The notes beneath the pieces are model-generated. The model did not search any database, was not told the origin of the DNA, and was given only the letters and a program-made list of their open reading frames with translations. From the NCBI RefSeq assembly GCF_002284575.1, contig NZ_NPKJ01000068.1, positions 496,001 through 560,000 of the forward strand: a stretch of 64,000 bases of DNA, read 5' to 3'. Below are positions 8,603 to 16,217 of the stretch, one piece after another. The first letter of the stretch is position 1. Every line of letters starts with the position of its first letter. Both the position numbers and the translations under genes were made by a program. The stretch comes from Mesorhizobium temperatum. Lineage in GTDB: Bacteria; Pseudomonadota; Alphaproteobacteria; Rhizobiales; Rhizobiaceae.

Positions 8603-9838
8603 TCAACCGTGGCTGTGCCCGAAATGCCGGGCAGCAACCTCGACATGCGTCTCGTGCCCATGCGCTTCGAAGCGCTCGGTGTCGCCAAAATCGTTAGCCG
8701 CCTCGTTCGGCCACCAGGTGCCGCCAACCACGATACCATCCGAGACCAGGCTCTGCTCGGCGACCAGCGAGGCGCCGACCGCATCGACGAAGGTGAAGCG
8801 CCCCGGACGCAGCCGCAGCACCGCGATGTCGCCGACGGCACCGACCGCAAGTGCGCCAAGATCGGTCCGCCCGATCGCCTCGGCCGGCCGCTGTGTCGCC
8901 GCGCGCAGCACCTCGACCAGCGGCATGCCGAGCGCCAGCAGTTTCGACATGCAGACCAGAATGTCGAAGGCGGGACCGTCGACGCAGTAGAGATGCACGT
9001 CGCTGCTGATCACATCCGGCGCCAGCCCTTCGCTGAGCATCGCCCTGGCGACCTCGAAATCGAACGAGCCCATGCCGTGGCCGATATCGAAGATGACGCC
9101 GCGCTCGCGCGCCAGCCGCATGTCGGGCCGCACCGCGCCCGAGGCGAAGATCGGCGCATTGGGAAACGGCCGGAAGCAGTGGGTGAGGATGTCGCCCTTG
9201 CGCAGCCGCGGCAGCACTTCCGAGCGGCCGGGCGGCGGCTCGTCGATATGCGCCATCAGCGGCAGGCCGGCCTGGTCGGCAGCCTCGAGCGCCAGATCAA
9301 CCGGGGCGATGCCGCTGCTGCCGCCGGCATGGCGACCCGAGCGAACTTTTACGCCGACAACCACGTCTGCGTGCTCGCGCATCGCCGCCACCGTCTCGCG
9401 CGGTTCGCAGAGCCGGAGATCGCTGCACTCGCCGACCGCCACGGTCTGCGAGAAGCCGAAGATGCCGGCAAACGAAATGTTGACATAGGCGAGGATGCGG
9501 ACCTTCGAGCGCTCGATGACATGGCGGCGAAAGCCGAGGAAGTTGCCGGCGCCGGCACTTCCCGCGTCGATGAAGGTGGTGGTGCCGCTTTTGGCGGCGA
9601 GGCGGTCGGCATCGACGCCGAGTGAGGTGCCACCCCAATAGACGTGGCTGTGCAGGTCGATGAGGCCGGGCGCGACGATGGAGCCGGTGGCATCGACGAC
9701 GCGCGCCGCACGGTCGAAGGGAATGTCGGCATCGATCGCGGCGATGCGGCCGTCGGCGATGGCCAGATCGCGTTGCGCGTCGAGGCCGGACGCCGGGTCG
9801 ATGAGGCGGCCACCCTTCAGGAGGAGATCAAATTGCAT
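8603..9838 (-). CDS. Amidohydrolase/deacetylase family metallohydrolase
   Basis: This 411-residue enzyme belongs to the metal-dependent amidohydrolase superfamily, in the branch often annotated as amidohydrolase/deacetylase or dihydroorotase-like. Visible metal ligands are the HxH pair at His63/His65 in DLHSH, a probable carboxylated Lys164 in VGVKVRSG, His197 in LMAHIDE, and SSDVH later. It would hydrolyse a cyclic or acyclic C-N bond in the cytoplasm. It is the second gene of a minus-strand pair, its start overlapping the end of the RidA gene by 11 bases. With RidA next door, an imine or enamine-releasing nitrogen catabolic step is plausible. The substrate is unknown. Confidence 0.87.
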   Translation of the reverse strand: MQFDLLLKGGRLIDPASGLDAQRDLAIADGRIAAIDADIPFDRAARVVDATGSIVAPGLIDLHSHVYWGGTSLGVDADRLAAKSGTTTFIDAGSAGAGNFLGFRRHVIERSKVRILAYVNISFAGIFGFSQTVAVGECSDLRLCEPRETVAAMREHADVVVGVKVRSGRHAGGSSGIAPVDLALEAADQAGLPLMAHIDEPPPGRSEVLPRLRKGDILTHCFRPFPNAPIFASGAVRPDMRLARERGVIFDIGHGMGSFDFEVARAMLSEGLAPDVISSDVHLYCVDGPAFDILVCMSKLLALGMPLVEVLRAATQRPAEAIGRTDLGALAVGAVGDIAVLRLRPGRFTFVDAVGASLVAEQSLVSDGIVVGGTWWPNEAANDFGDTERFEAHGHETHVEVAARHFGHSHG

Positions 9839-10220
9839 CGGCGTCCGCCTTCGTTACGTCCGGTCTGTAGGCGACGGCCTCGACCTCGATCTTGATGTCG
9901 ATCATCAGGCGCGACTCGACGGTGGTGCGGGCCGGCGGATCCTTTGGGAAATGCCTGGCATAGACAGCATTGAAGGCGCCGAAATCGCGGGCGTCCTCGA
10001 GCCAGACCGTCGTCTTGACCACGTCGTCCATGGTGCAGCCGGCCAGCGCCAGGGCTGCCTTGACGTTCGAAAGCACCTGCTCGGTCTGCTCGGCGATGCC
10101 GCCCTTGACCACCACGCCGTCGCTGCCGACCGGAACCTGGCCGGAGACATAGACCATGTCACCGGCCCGGACCGCCGGCGACAGCGGGACATGGGATGTT
10201 CCAAAACACTGCTTGGGCAA
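9828..10220 (-). CDS. RidA (YjgF/YER057c/UK114) family protein
   Basis: This 130-residue protein belongs to the family whose RidA members hydrolyse reactive enamine/imine intermediates to ketones and ammonia. The active-site Arg lies in PPARTTVE (Arg98) and the conserved IKIEVEAVA strand follows. I chose TTG 10220 because CAGGAGAC lies eight bases upstream and because the length then equals that of the family; longer readings run into the promoter region. It is divergent from the SDR gene and forms an operon with the amidohydrolase. Catabolic operons often carry such a RidA-like protein as a pathway deaminase. Confidence 0.88.
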   Translation of the reverse strand: MPKQCFGTSHVPLSPAVRAGDMVYVSGQVPVGSDGVVVKGGIAEQTEQVLSNVKAALALAGCTMDDVVKTTVWLEDARDFGAFNAVYARHFPKDPPARTTVESRLMIDIKIEVEAVAYRPDVTKADADAI

Positions 10221-10370
10221 GGAAAAAGTCTCCTGTTCAAAAACATTGGCGCCTTGTCGTCCAGCACGCGGAGCCTCCGCGTGGTTTGGCTCTTTCGCTG
10301 CGCCGGTCTGCCCGTTTCCTGCCGCAAGGTCTACGCCTGCCCGAGCGATTCTCATACAGGCCGTGTTGGA

Positions 10371-10406
10371 AAGCAACATTTTTTGGAATTCATGTTGCTT
10401 TATTAC
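10371..10406. promoter_or_regulatory. Candidate RpiR operator 2 with 9-bp inverted repeat
   Basis: A perfect inverted repeat AAGCAACAT (10371-10379) and ATGTTGCTT (10392-10400) is separated by 12 bases. The right arm overlaps the 24-base box at 10383-10406 that is shared with 5371-5394. The box ends 85 bases before the SDR start and lies about 163 bases upstream of the RidA start. Palindrome, position and recurrence support an operator serving both divergent units. Confidence 0.6.
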
Positions 10407-10490
10407 AAGAGCATCAGCATCTTGCGTGGCAGGCGGTTGCGTCAAGTCATCGGGCAAGCGAGGATTGGCGAGAGAAAAGCGAGGAGCCGC

Positions 10491-11249
10491 ATGATCGATT
10501 TCGGTGGCCGCAGCGTGGTCGTGACAGGTGCGGCCGGCGGCGTCGGCAGTGCACTGGTCGCTGTCCTGTCCGCCTGCGGAGCCAGGGTGATCGCCTGTGA
10601 TCGTGAGGGCACCGACCTTACCGGCGCTGGAATTGAAGAAGCGCATCATTTCGACCTGCTCGACGACGACGCCGTGGCGGCATTTACCAAGCGCATCGGC
10701 GAAAGCCCGGCGCCGGCGGCGGTCATCTCCAACGCCGGCTGGACGCGGGCGGAAACGCTCGCCGAGGTCTCGACGGCAGCCCTCGATCACGAGATGGATC
10801 TGAATTTCCGCAGCGCCGCCCTGCTGTCGCAGGCATTGCTCCCCGCCATGCGCAAACAACCGCAGGGCGCCGCCTTCGTGTTCATCTCCTCGGTCAACGC
10901 GCAGGCTCATTTCGGCAACCCCGCCTACGCCGCCGCCAAGGCGGCACTCAACGCCTGGATGCGCGCCATCGCCACGGAGGAAGGCCGCAACGGCATCCGC
11001 GCCAATGCCGTCATTCCCGGCTCGATCCGGACCGGAGCCTGGGAGCATCGCCTCGCCCACAAGCCGGAGATCCTCGCCGCCGTCGGCAAGCTCTATCCGC
11101 TGGGCAGGCTGGTCGAGCCCGTCGAGGTCGCCCGCGCCGCGGTGTTCCTGGCATCACCCTTCGCCAGCGGCATCACCGGCACGACCTTGAATGTCGATGC
11201 AGGCCTGATGGCCAGCAATCTGCCGTTTCTGGACCAGATCGGCGGTTGA
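10491..11249 (+). CDS. SDR family NAD(P)-dependent oxidoreductase
   Basis: This 252-residue classical short-chain dehydrogenase probably oxidises an alcohol or reduces a ketone with NAD(P). The cofactor motif TGAAGGVG is at residues 12-19 and NAG at 81-83. The catalytic Ser133/134, Tyr146 and Lys150 are all present (YAAAK). The ATG 10491 follows GCGAGGAG. It is divergent from the RidA-amidohydrolase pair and is followed by an NTF2-like gene on the same strand. Confidence 0.9.
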   Translation: MIDFGGRSVVVTGAAGGVGSALVAVLSACGARVIACDREGTDLTGAGIEEAHHFDLLDDDAVAAFTKRIGESPAPAAVISNAGWTRAETLAEVSTAALDHEMDLNFRSAALLSQALLPAMRKQPQGAAFVFISSVNAQAHFGNPAYAAAKAALNAWMRAIATEEGRNGIRANAVIPGSIRTGAWEHRLAHKPEILAAVGKLYPLGRLVEPVEVARAAVFLASPFASGITGTTLNVDAGLMASNLPFLDQIGG

Positions 11250-11319
11250 GCGGATCAAGTCGAGCCTCAGCCGACCGAAACATCGCAACACCCGAAAATC
11301 GCAAGATAGGGGAGCAAAA

Positions 11320-11805
11320 GTGACCTTCGACAAGAACCCGTTTCCGCCCGGCGACGCCGACCGCCATGCGCTTTGGGAGATGCTGGTGCGGCGCGACATC
11401 GACGCCTTCCTCGGCCAGGACTGGGCGATGGTCGAGGATGATTTCGTCGCCTCGAGCTTCTTCGGCATGCACGCTCATTTCCTCAGCGATGCGGATGCCT
11501 GGCGGCTGCAGTTCCCGACGCTCGCCTCCTACCGCGACGAGTGGCTGCGCCAGGCTAGGGAAACCGCGGCGACGACATTCGCCGAACCGTTGCGCGAGGC
11601 GCTGTTTCGCGTCACCAACATGCGCGACATCGACGTCGACGGTGACCGCGCCGTGCTGCACAAGAAGTTCAACGGCTCGGTCGCCAAGACCGACGGCAGC
11701 GCCGAGAGGCTGAAATGGCAGACCCTCTATTTCTGCACCAAGGTCGAGGGAAGCTGGAAGATATCAGGCTTCGTCGGCTACATGCCGCATCCGCTCGGCA
11801 GCTAG
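11320..11805 (+). CDS. Hypothetical protein, possible NTF2/SnoaL-like fold
   Basis: This 161-residue protein has no clear family motif. Its pattern of a helical start (HALWEMLVRRDIDAFLGQDW) and late beta strands (LYFCTKVEGSWKISGFVGYM) resembles SnoaL/NTF2-like proteins. The GTG start at 11320 is preceded by GGGGAG. It follows the SDR gene by 70 bases and may be cotranscribed with it. The monooxygenase at 6646 also begins with an NTF2-like domain, so both could act on the same substrate class. Function is unknown. Confidence 0.75.
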   Translation: MTFDKNPFPPGDADRHALWEMLVRRDIDAFLGQDWAMVEDDFVASSFFGMHAHFLSDADAWRLQFPTLASYRDEWLRQARETAATTFAEPLREALFRVTNMRDIDVDGDRAVLHKKFNGSVAKTDGSAERLKWQTLYFCTKVEGSWKISGFVGYMPHPLGS

Positions 11806-11846
11806 CCGAACGCCACCCTTCGGTCACCCGGCCGGCAAACAAATTT

Positions 11847-12590
11847 GTGAAGATCGGTGGCGGGTGCACCGCCGCCTTTCTCGCTTCCTTCGTCGAGGTC
11901 GTCGAAGCCTTCACGATCGTGCTTGCAGTCGGCGTGACGCGCAGCTGGCGACCGGCGCTGGTCGGCGCGGCGCTGGCGCTGGCGCTGCTCGCCGCACTGG
12001 TCCTGGCGTTCGGGCCGCTGCTGGCGCTCGTTCCCATCACTGTTCTGCAGTTCGTCGTCGGTGTCCTGCTGATCCTGTTCGGCATGCGCTGGCTGCGCAA
12101 GGCCATCCTGCGCGCCGCCAGTGTCATCGCCCTGCATGACGAGGAGGCGGCCTTTTCCAGGGAAACCGCGGTGCTGCATCGGCAGGCCAATGACCGGCGG
12201 GCCGACTATCTGGCGGGGGTGGCGGCGTTCAAGGCGGTGTTGCTCGAAGGTGTCGAGGTGGTGTTCATCGTCATCGCGGTCAGCGCAGCACACGGCCAGA
12301 CGCTCTATGCGAGCCTCGGCGCCCTGGCGGCGTTCTTCCTGGTGATGCTCATCGGCCTCGCTTTGCATCGGCCACTGGCGCGCGTCCCTGAAAATGCGCT
12401 CAAATTCGTCGTCGGGCTGATGCTGACCAGCTTCGGCATCTTCTGGACCGGCGAAGGCATCGATGCGCACTGGCCGGGCGACGATCTGGCCCTGCTCGCG
12501 ATCTTCGCGATCGTCGCGCTGGCGTCCTTTACCATCGTCCGCCGGCTGCGCAGCGCCTATCCTGCAGCCATCGGAGGGTTGGCCCGATGA
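11847..12590 (+). CDS. Multi-pass membrane protein of COG4280/GDT1-like type
   Basis: About six to seven hydrophobic helices are visible in 247 residues. Two similar halves each contain an acidic membrane motif: FLASFVEVVEAFTIVLAV near the N-terminus and VLLEGVEVVFIVIAVSA in the middle. Paired E-x-x-E-like motifs resemble cation transporters of the UPF0016/GDT1 group, but no transport function is shown for this branch. The GTG at 11847 is my choice; the open frame extends upstream into the previous gene and other starts are possible. Its stop overlaps the next small gene by four bases. Confidence 0.75.
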   Translation: MKIGGGCTAAFLASFVEVVEAFTIVLAVGVTRSWRPALVGAALALALLAALVLAFGPLLALVPITVLQFVVGVLLILFGMRWLRKAILRAASVIALHDEEAAFSRETAVLHRQANDRRADYLAGVAAFKAVLLEGVEVVFIVIAVSAAHGQTLYASLGALAAFFLVMLIGLALHRPLARVPENALKFVVGLMLTSFGIFWTGEGIDAHWPGDDLALLAIFAIVALASFTIVRRLRSAYPAAIGGLAR

Positions 12591-12796
12591 ACATCGTTCG
12601 CCTTGCCGTCAGGGAATTCATCGGCATGTTCGTCGACGATGGCAATCTGGCGCTGCTCGCTCTGCTGCTGATCGCGGCGATTACGGCGTCGGTAAAGTTT
12701 CTGGCGCTGCCGCCGCTGCTTGGCGGTGTCCTGCTGCTGATCGGCTGCCTCGCGATCCTGCTGCAGAGCGTCCGCCGCGCCGCGCGGCACCAGTGA
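12587..12796 (+). CDS. Small two-helix membrane protein
   Basis: This 69-residue protein has two predicted transmembrane helices (LALLALLLIAAITASVKFLA and GGVLLLIGCLAILLQS). Its ATG overlaps the TGA of the upstream membrane protein, so the two are translationally coupled and may form one complex. No family is recognised. Confidence 0.75.
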   Translation: MNIVRLAVREFIGMFVDDGNLALLALLLIAAITASVKFLALPPLLGGVLLLIGCLAILLQSVRRAARHQ

Positions 12797-12808
12797 ACAG
12801 GCCAGCGC

Positions 12809-13237
12809 TCAGCGGTCGATCCGCGTCGACAGGATGATCGAGGACGACGTCCGCTCGACCCCGTCCATCGCGCCGATCTGGTCGAGGAGCGTGTCGAGAT
12901 CCTTGATCGACGGTGCGTCGACGATGACGATCATGTCGAAATTGCCGCTCACCGAATGCAGCGTCCGCACCGGCGGCAGCGCCTGCAGGCTGCGCACCAC
13001 CTTGTCGGCGAGCTTGGGCGTGACGGTGAGCAGGACATGCGCCCGCACCAGTCCCTGTTCGTAATCGGGCGAAAGCCTGACGCCATAACCGGTGATGATG
13101 CCGCGCTGCTCCAGCCGCTCGATCCGGCTCTGCACCGTTGTCCGCGACACGCCCAGCCGCCGCGCCAGCTCGGCTGTCGAGGCGCGCGCATTCACGCGCA
13201 GCAGGGAAAGCAGGGCCTGTTCGGCGTTGCTAAGCAC
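12809..13237 (-). CDS. Lrp/AsnC family transcriptional regulator
   Basis: This 142-residue regulator has an N-terminal helix-turn-helix (ELARRLGVSRTTVQSRIERL) and a C-terminal ligand-binding RAM domain (VSGNFDMIVIVDAPS). Lrp-type proteins bind amino acids and form octamers on DNA. It starts at GTG 13237 and is divergent from the saccharopine dehydrogenase-like gene, 125 bases away, which is the likeliest target. The branched-chain oxoacid operon begins further along; Lrp-type BkdR activates such operons in Pseudomonas, so a second target is possible. Confidence 0.9.
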   Translation of the reverse strand: MLSNAEQALLSLLRVNARASTAELARRLGVSRTTVQSRIERLEQRGIITGYGVRLSPDYEQGLVRAHVLLTVTPKLADKVVRSLQALPPVRTLHSVSGNFDMIVIVDAPSIKDLDTLLDQIGAMDGVERTSSSIILSTRIDR

Positions 13238-13362
13238 TTTCGACGAACCTCATCGGCAGATTGATCAGAAGGACACTTCGTTTCGAACAATTCCACGCTT
13301 CCTTTCGACAGGCAAGCTGCGATTCTGTGCTTCGCAATCAATGTTCGGGCGAGGGAACTGTC

Positions 13363-14466
13363 ATGAAGAAAATCATCGTTGTCGGTGCCGGCAAGATCGG
13401 CTCGACCATCGCCGAGATGCTGGCGTCCACGGGCGACTATCAGGTCACCCTCGTCGACCGCTCGGCCGCACAGCTCGGCGCGGCCGAATTGCCTGCCACG
13501 GTCGAGACACTGGAGCTCGACATCGAAGCCGCCGGCACGCTTGAAGCGGCCTTGGCCGGCAAGTTCGCGGTGCTCAGCGCAGCACCCTTCCATCTGACCA
13601 CGCGCACCGCCGAAGCGGCAGCCAGCGCCGGCGTCCACTATCTCGACCTGACCGAGGACGTCGTCGCGACCCGACGCGTCAAGCAACTGGCGCGCTCCGC
13701 CAACAGCGCATTCATCCCGCAATGCGGGCTGGCGCCGGGCTTCATCTCGATCGTCGCCAATGATCTCGCCAGCCGCTTCGACACGCTGGAGAGCGTGCGC
13801 ATGCGGGTCGGCGCGCTGCCGCAATACCCGTCGAACGCGCTGAACTACAATCTGACCTGGAGCACGGACGGCGTCATCAACGAATATTGCGAGCCTTGCG
13901 AGGCGATCGTTGAAGGCGAGCTTATCGAGGTGCCGCCGCTGGAGGAGCGCGAGGAATTCTCGCTCGACGGCGTCACTTACGAGGCGTTCAACACGTCGGG
14001 AGGGCTCGGCACGCTGGCCGAAACGCTGAAGGGCAAGGTGCGCACGCTGAACTACCGCACCATCCGCTACCCCGGCCACGCCGCGATCATGAAGGCGCTG
14101 CTCAACGATCTCGGCCTGCGCCACCGCCGCGACGTGCTGAAGGACATTTTTGAAAGCGCCCTGCCGGCGACGCTGCAGGACGTAGTCATCATCTTCGTCA
14201 CCGTCAGCGGCCGCAAGAACGGCCGCCTGCTGCAGGAGACCTACGCCAACAAGATCTACGCCAAGCGCGTCGGCAATACGGTGCGCAGCGCCATCCAGAT
14301 CACCACCGCGTCAGCCATCTGCGCGGTGCTCGACATGCTGGCCGACGGCACCTTGCCGGCGAAGGGTTTCATCAAGCAAGAGGACATTGCGCTCGATGCC
14401 TTCCTTGCCAACCGCTTCGGCCACGCCTATGCGCAACACGAGATGGTTAGCCGGCTGGCGGGATGA
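13363..14466 (+). CDS. Saccharopine dehydrogenase family protein
   Basis: This 367-residue protein has an N-terminal Rossmann motif VGAGKIGSTIAEML and the C-terminal saccharopine-dehydrogenase-like domain (segment TLNYRTIRYPGHAAIMKALL). Family members act in lysine degradation or synthesis, or reduce related amino acid imines. The size fits lysine or saccharopine dehydrogenases of bacteria. The ATG 13363 is chosen because the Rossmann strand starts there; the open frame reaches 13261. The divergent Lrp-type regulator suggests amino acid responsive control. The exact substrate is not certain. Confidence 0.85.
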   Translation: MKKIIVVGAGKIGSTIAEMLASTGDYQVTLVDRSAAQLGAAELPATVETLELDIEAAGTLEAALAGKFAVLSAAPFHLTTRTAEAAASAGVHYLDLTEDVVATRRVKQLARSANSAFIPQCGLAPGFISIVANDLASRFDTLESVRMRVGALPQYPSNALNYNLTWSTDGVINEYCEPCEAIVEGELIEVPPLEEREEFSLDGVTYEAFNTSGGLGTLAETLKGKVRTLNYRTIRYPGHAAIMKALLNDLGLRHRRDVLKDIFESALPATLQDVVIIFVTVSGRKNGRLLQETYANKIYAKRVGNTVRSAIQITTASAICAVLDMLADGTLPAKGFIKQEDIALDAFLANRFGHAYAQHEMVSRLAG

Positions 14467-14481
14467 GGTTCGGACCTGTTT

Positions 14482-14622
14482 CCTTCTCCCCTTGTGGGAG
14501 AAGGTGGATTGGCGCATAGCGCCAAGACGGTTGAGGGGTGCTGGACGAAGCGCCGCGGTGCAGGCTGGAACACCCCTCATCCGTCGCCCTCGGCGACACC
14601 CACTCCCACAAGGGGAGAAGGA
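14482..14622. repeat. Palindromic intergenic repeat, type B
   Basis: The arms are CCTTCTCCCCTTGTGGGAGA and AGGGGAGAAGG, with the TGCTGGACGAAGCGCC to GGCTGGAACACCCC core. It lies between the converging saccharopine dehydrogenase-like gene and the E3 gene. Confidence 0.9.
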
Positions 14623-14640
14623 AGATCGCGCTAGCAGCCC

Positions 14641-16038
14641 TCAAACATGCAGCGCGTGCCCAAGCGCCTTCAGCGCGGCTTCCTGAAAACCCTCGCCCTG
14701 TGTCGGATGGGCATGGATGGTGCCGGCGATGTCCTCCAGCCGCGCGCCCATCTCCAGTGCCAGGCCGAACGCCGCCGACAGTTCCGACACGCCCTGGCCG
14801 ACCGCCTGGATGCCGAGCACCAGATGGTTGTCCGCGCGGGCAACGACCCGGACAAATCCATCTTCACCCATCTTGGTCATCGCCCGGCCATTGGCGGCAA
14901 ACGGAAACAGCCCGACCTTGATCTCACCACCGAGCCCCTTTGCCTCCTCCGGCGAAAGGCCTGCGGTGACCAGCTCCGGATCCGTGAAGCAGATGGCGGG
15001 AATGCAGCGTTTGTCCCAGCTGCGCTTGTGGCCGGCGACGATCTCGGCGACCATTTCGCCTTGCGCCATCGCCCGGTGCGCCAGCATCGGCTCGCCGGTG
15101 ACGTCGCCAATGGCAAAGATGCCGCGCATCGAGGTGCGGCACTGGTCGTCGATGCGGATGAATTTGCCTGCCATGTCGAGGTCGATCTGCTCCAGCCCCC
15201 AGTCTTCGATCACCGGCTTGCGCCCGACGGTGACCAGAATCCTGTGGGCAGCGATCTTGCCATTCTTGCCGGTGGCCGTCTCGACCAGCAGCGCATCGCG
15301 CTTGGTCGACAGCCCCTTGGCCTTGGCGTTCACGAGCACCTCGATACCGAGCTCAGTGAGCCGCTTCACCACCGGCCGGGTCAGTTCGGCATCATATTGC
15401 GCCAGTATGCGCGGCAAAGCCTCGACCACGGTCACCCTGGCGCCCATCTTGGCGAAGGCCATGCCGAGCTCGAGCCCGATATAGCCGCCACCGACGACGG
15501 CAAGCCTTTCCGGCACTTCGCTCAGCCCCAGCGCTTCGGTGGACGAGATCACCGGCCCACCGAACGGCAGGAGCGGCAATTCGACCGACGCCGAGCCGGT
15601 GGCGATCACCACCGTCTCGGCGCGGACGACCTGTGTGCCGGTCTCAGTCTCGACCTCGACGGTCTTGCCGTCACGGAATTTCGCCCAGCCATGCACGGTC
15701 TTGACCCCGGCCTTCTTGAGAAGGCCGGCGACGCCGCTGTTCAGCCGGCTAACAATGCCGTCCTTCCAGGCGATGGTCGTTTCGAGATCAATGGATGGTG
15801 TTGCGACTGAAATGCCGAGCGGGGTCTTGCCGCCGGCCATGTGCGAGATTTTCTCGAACTCCTCGGCCGCATGGATCAGCGCCTTGGACGGAATGCAGCC
15901 GACATTGAGACAAGTGCCGCCCGGCTTGCCGAACTCGACGATAACCGTATCGATGCCGAGCTGGCCGGCGCGAATAGCACAGACATAGCCGCCGGGCCCG
16001 GCGCCGATGACGAGCAGCTTGCAGGATATTTCCTTCAT
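14641..16038 (-). CDS. lpdA: Dihydrolipoyl dehydrogenase (E3 of branched-chain 2-oxoacid dehydrogenase)
   Basis: This 465-residue flavoprotein reoxidises the lipoyl group of the E2 subunit and reduces NAD. The FAD motif GAGPGG is at residues 12-17 and the redox disulfide Cys43/Cys48 lies in GGTCLNVGCIPSK. A second nucleotide motif is GGGYIGLE, and the C-terminal active-site histidine region is HAHPTQGE. The ATG at 16038 matches the usual E3 start. It is the last gene of the four-gene operon, separated from E2 by a repeat. Confidence 0.93.
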   Translation of the reverse strand: MKEISCKLLVIGAGPGGYVCAIRAGQLGIDTVIVEFGKPGGTCLNVGCIPSKALIHAAEEFEKISHMAGGKTPLGISVATPSIDLETTIAWKDGIVSRLNSGVAGLLKKAGVKTVHGWAKFRDGKTVEVETETGTQVVRAETVVIATGSASVELPLLPFGGPVISSTEALGLSEVPERLAVVGGGYIGLELGMAFAKMGARVTVVEALPRILAQYDAELTRPVVKRLTELGIEVLVNAKAKGLSTKRDALLVETATGKNGKIAAHRILVTVGRKPVIEDWGLEQIDLDMAGKFIRIDDQCRTSMRGIFAIGDVTGEPMLAHRAMAQGEMVAEIVAGHKRSWDKRCIPAICFTDPELVTAGLSPEEAKGLGGEIKVGLFPFAANGRAMTKMGEDGFVRVVARADNHLVLGIQAVGQGVSELSAAFGLALEMGARLEDIAGTIHAHPTQGEGFQEAALKALGHALHV

Positions 16039-16068
16039 GTCGATACGCTCTTTTTGGCGAAGAAAAGC

Positions 16069-16193
16069 CCCCTCATCCGGCCGCTTCGCGGCCACCTTCT
16101 CCCCGTTGGGGAGAAGAGGCTGGCCCGGCGCTGGCGACCTCCTCTCCCCTCGGGGAGAGTGTGGCCGTAGCGAAGCGGTGGCCGGGTGAGGGT
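16069..16193. repeat. Palindromic intergenic repeat, type E
   Basis: The arms CCCTCATCCGGCCGCTTCGC and CGGTGGCCGGGTGAGGG pair around two smaller hairpins (TTCTCCCCGTTGGGGAGAA and CTCTCCCCTCGGGGAGAG). It occupies the gap between E2 and E3 inside the operon and would appear in the mRNA as a long stem. Confidence 0.85.
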
Positions 16194-16217
16194 GCCTTTG
16201 CGACCGTTCTCATCTCA

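Noticed and set aside
6961..8859. A 632-residue open frame on the minus strand
   Set aside because: It is antisense to the flavin monooxygenase and crosses a palindromic repeat.
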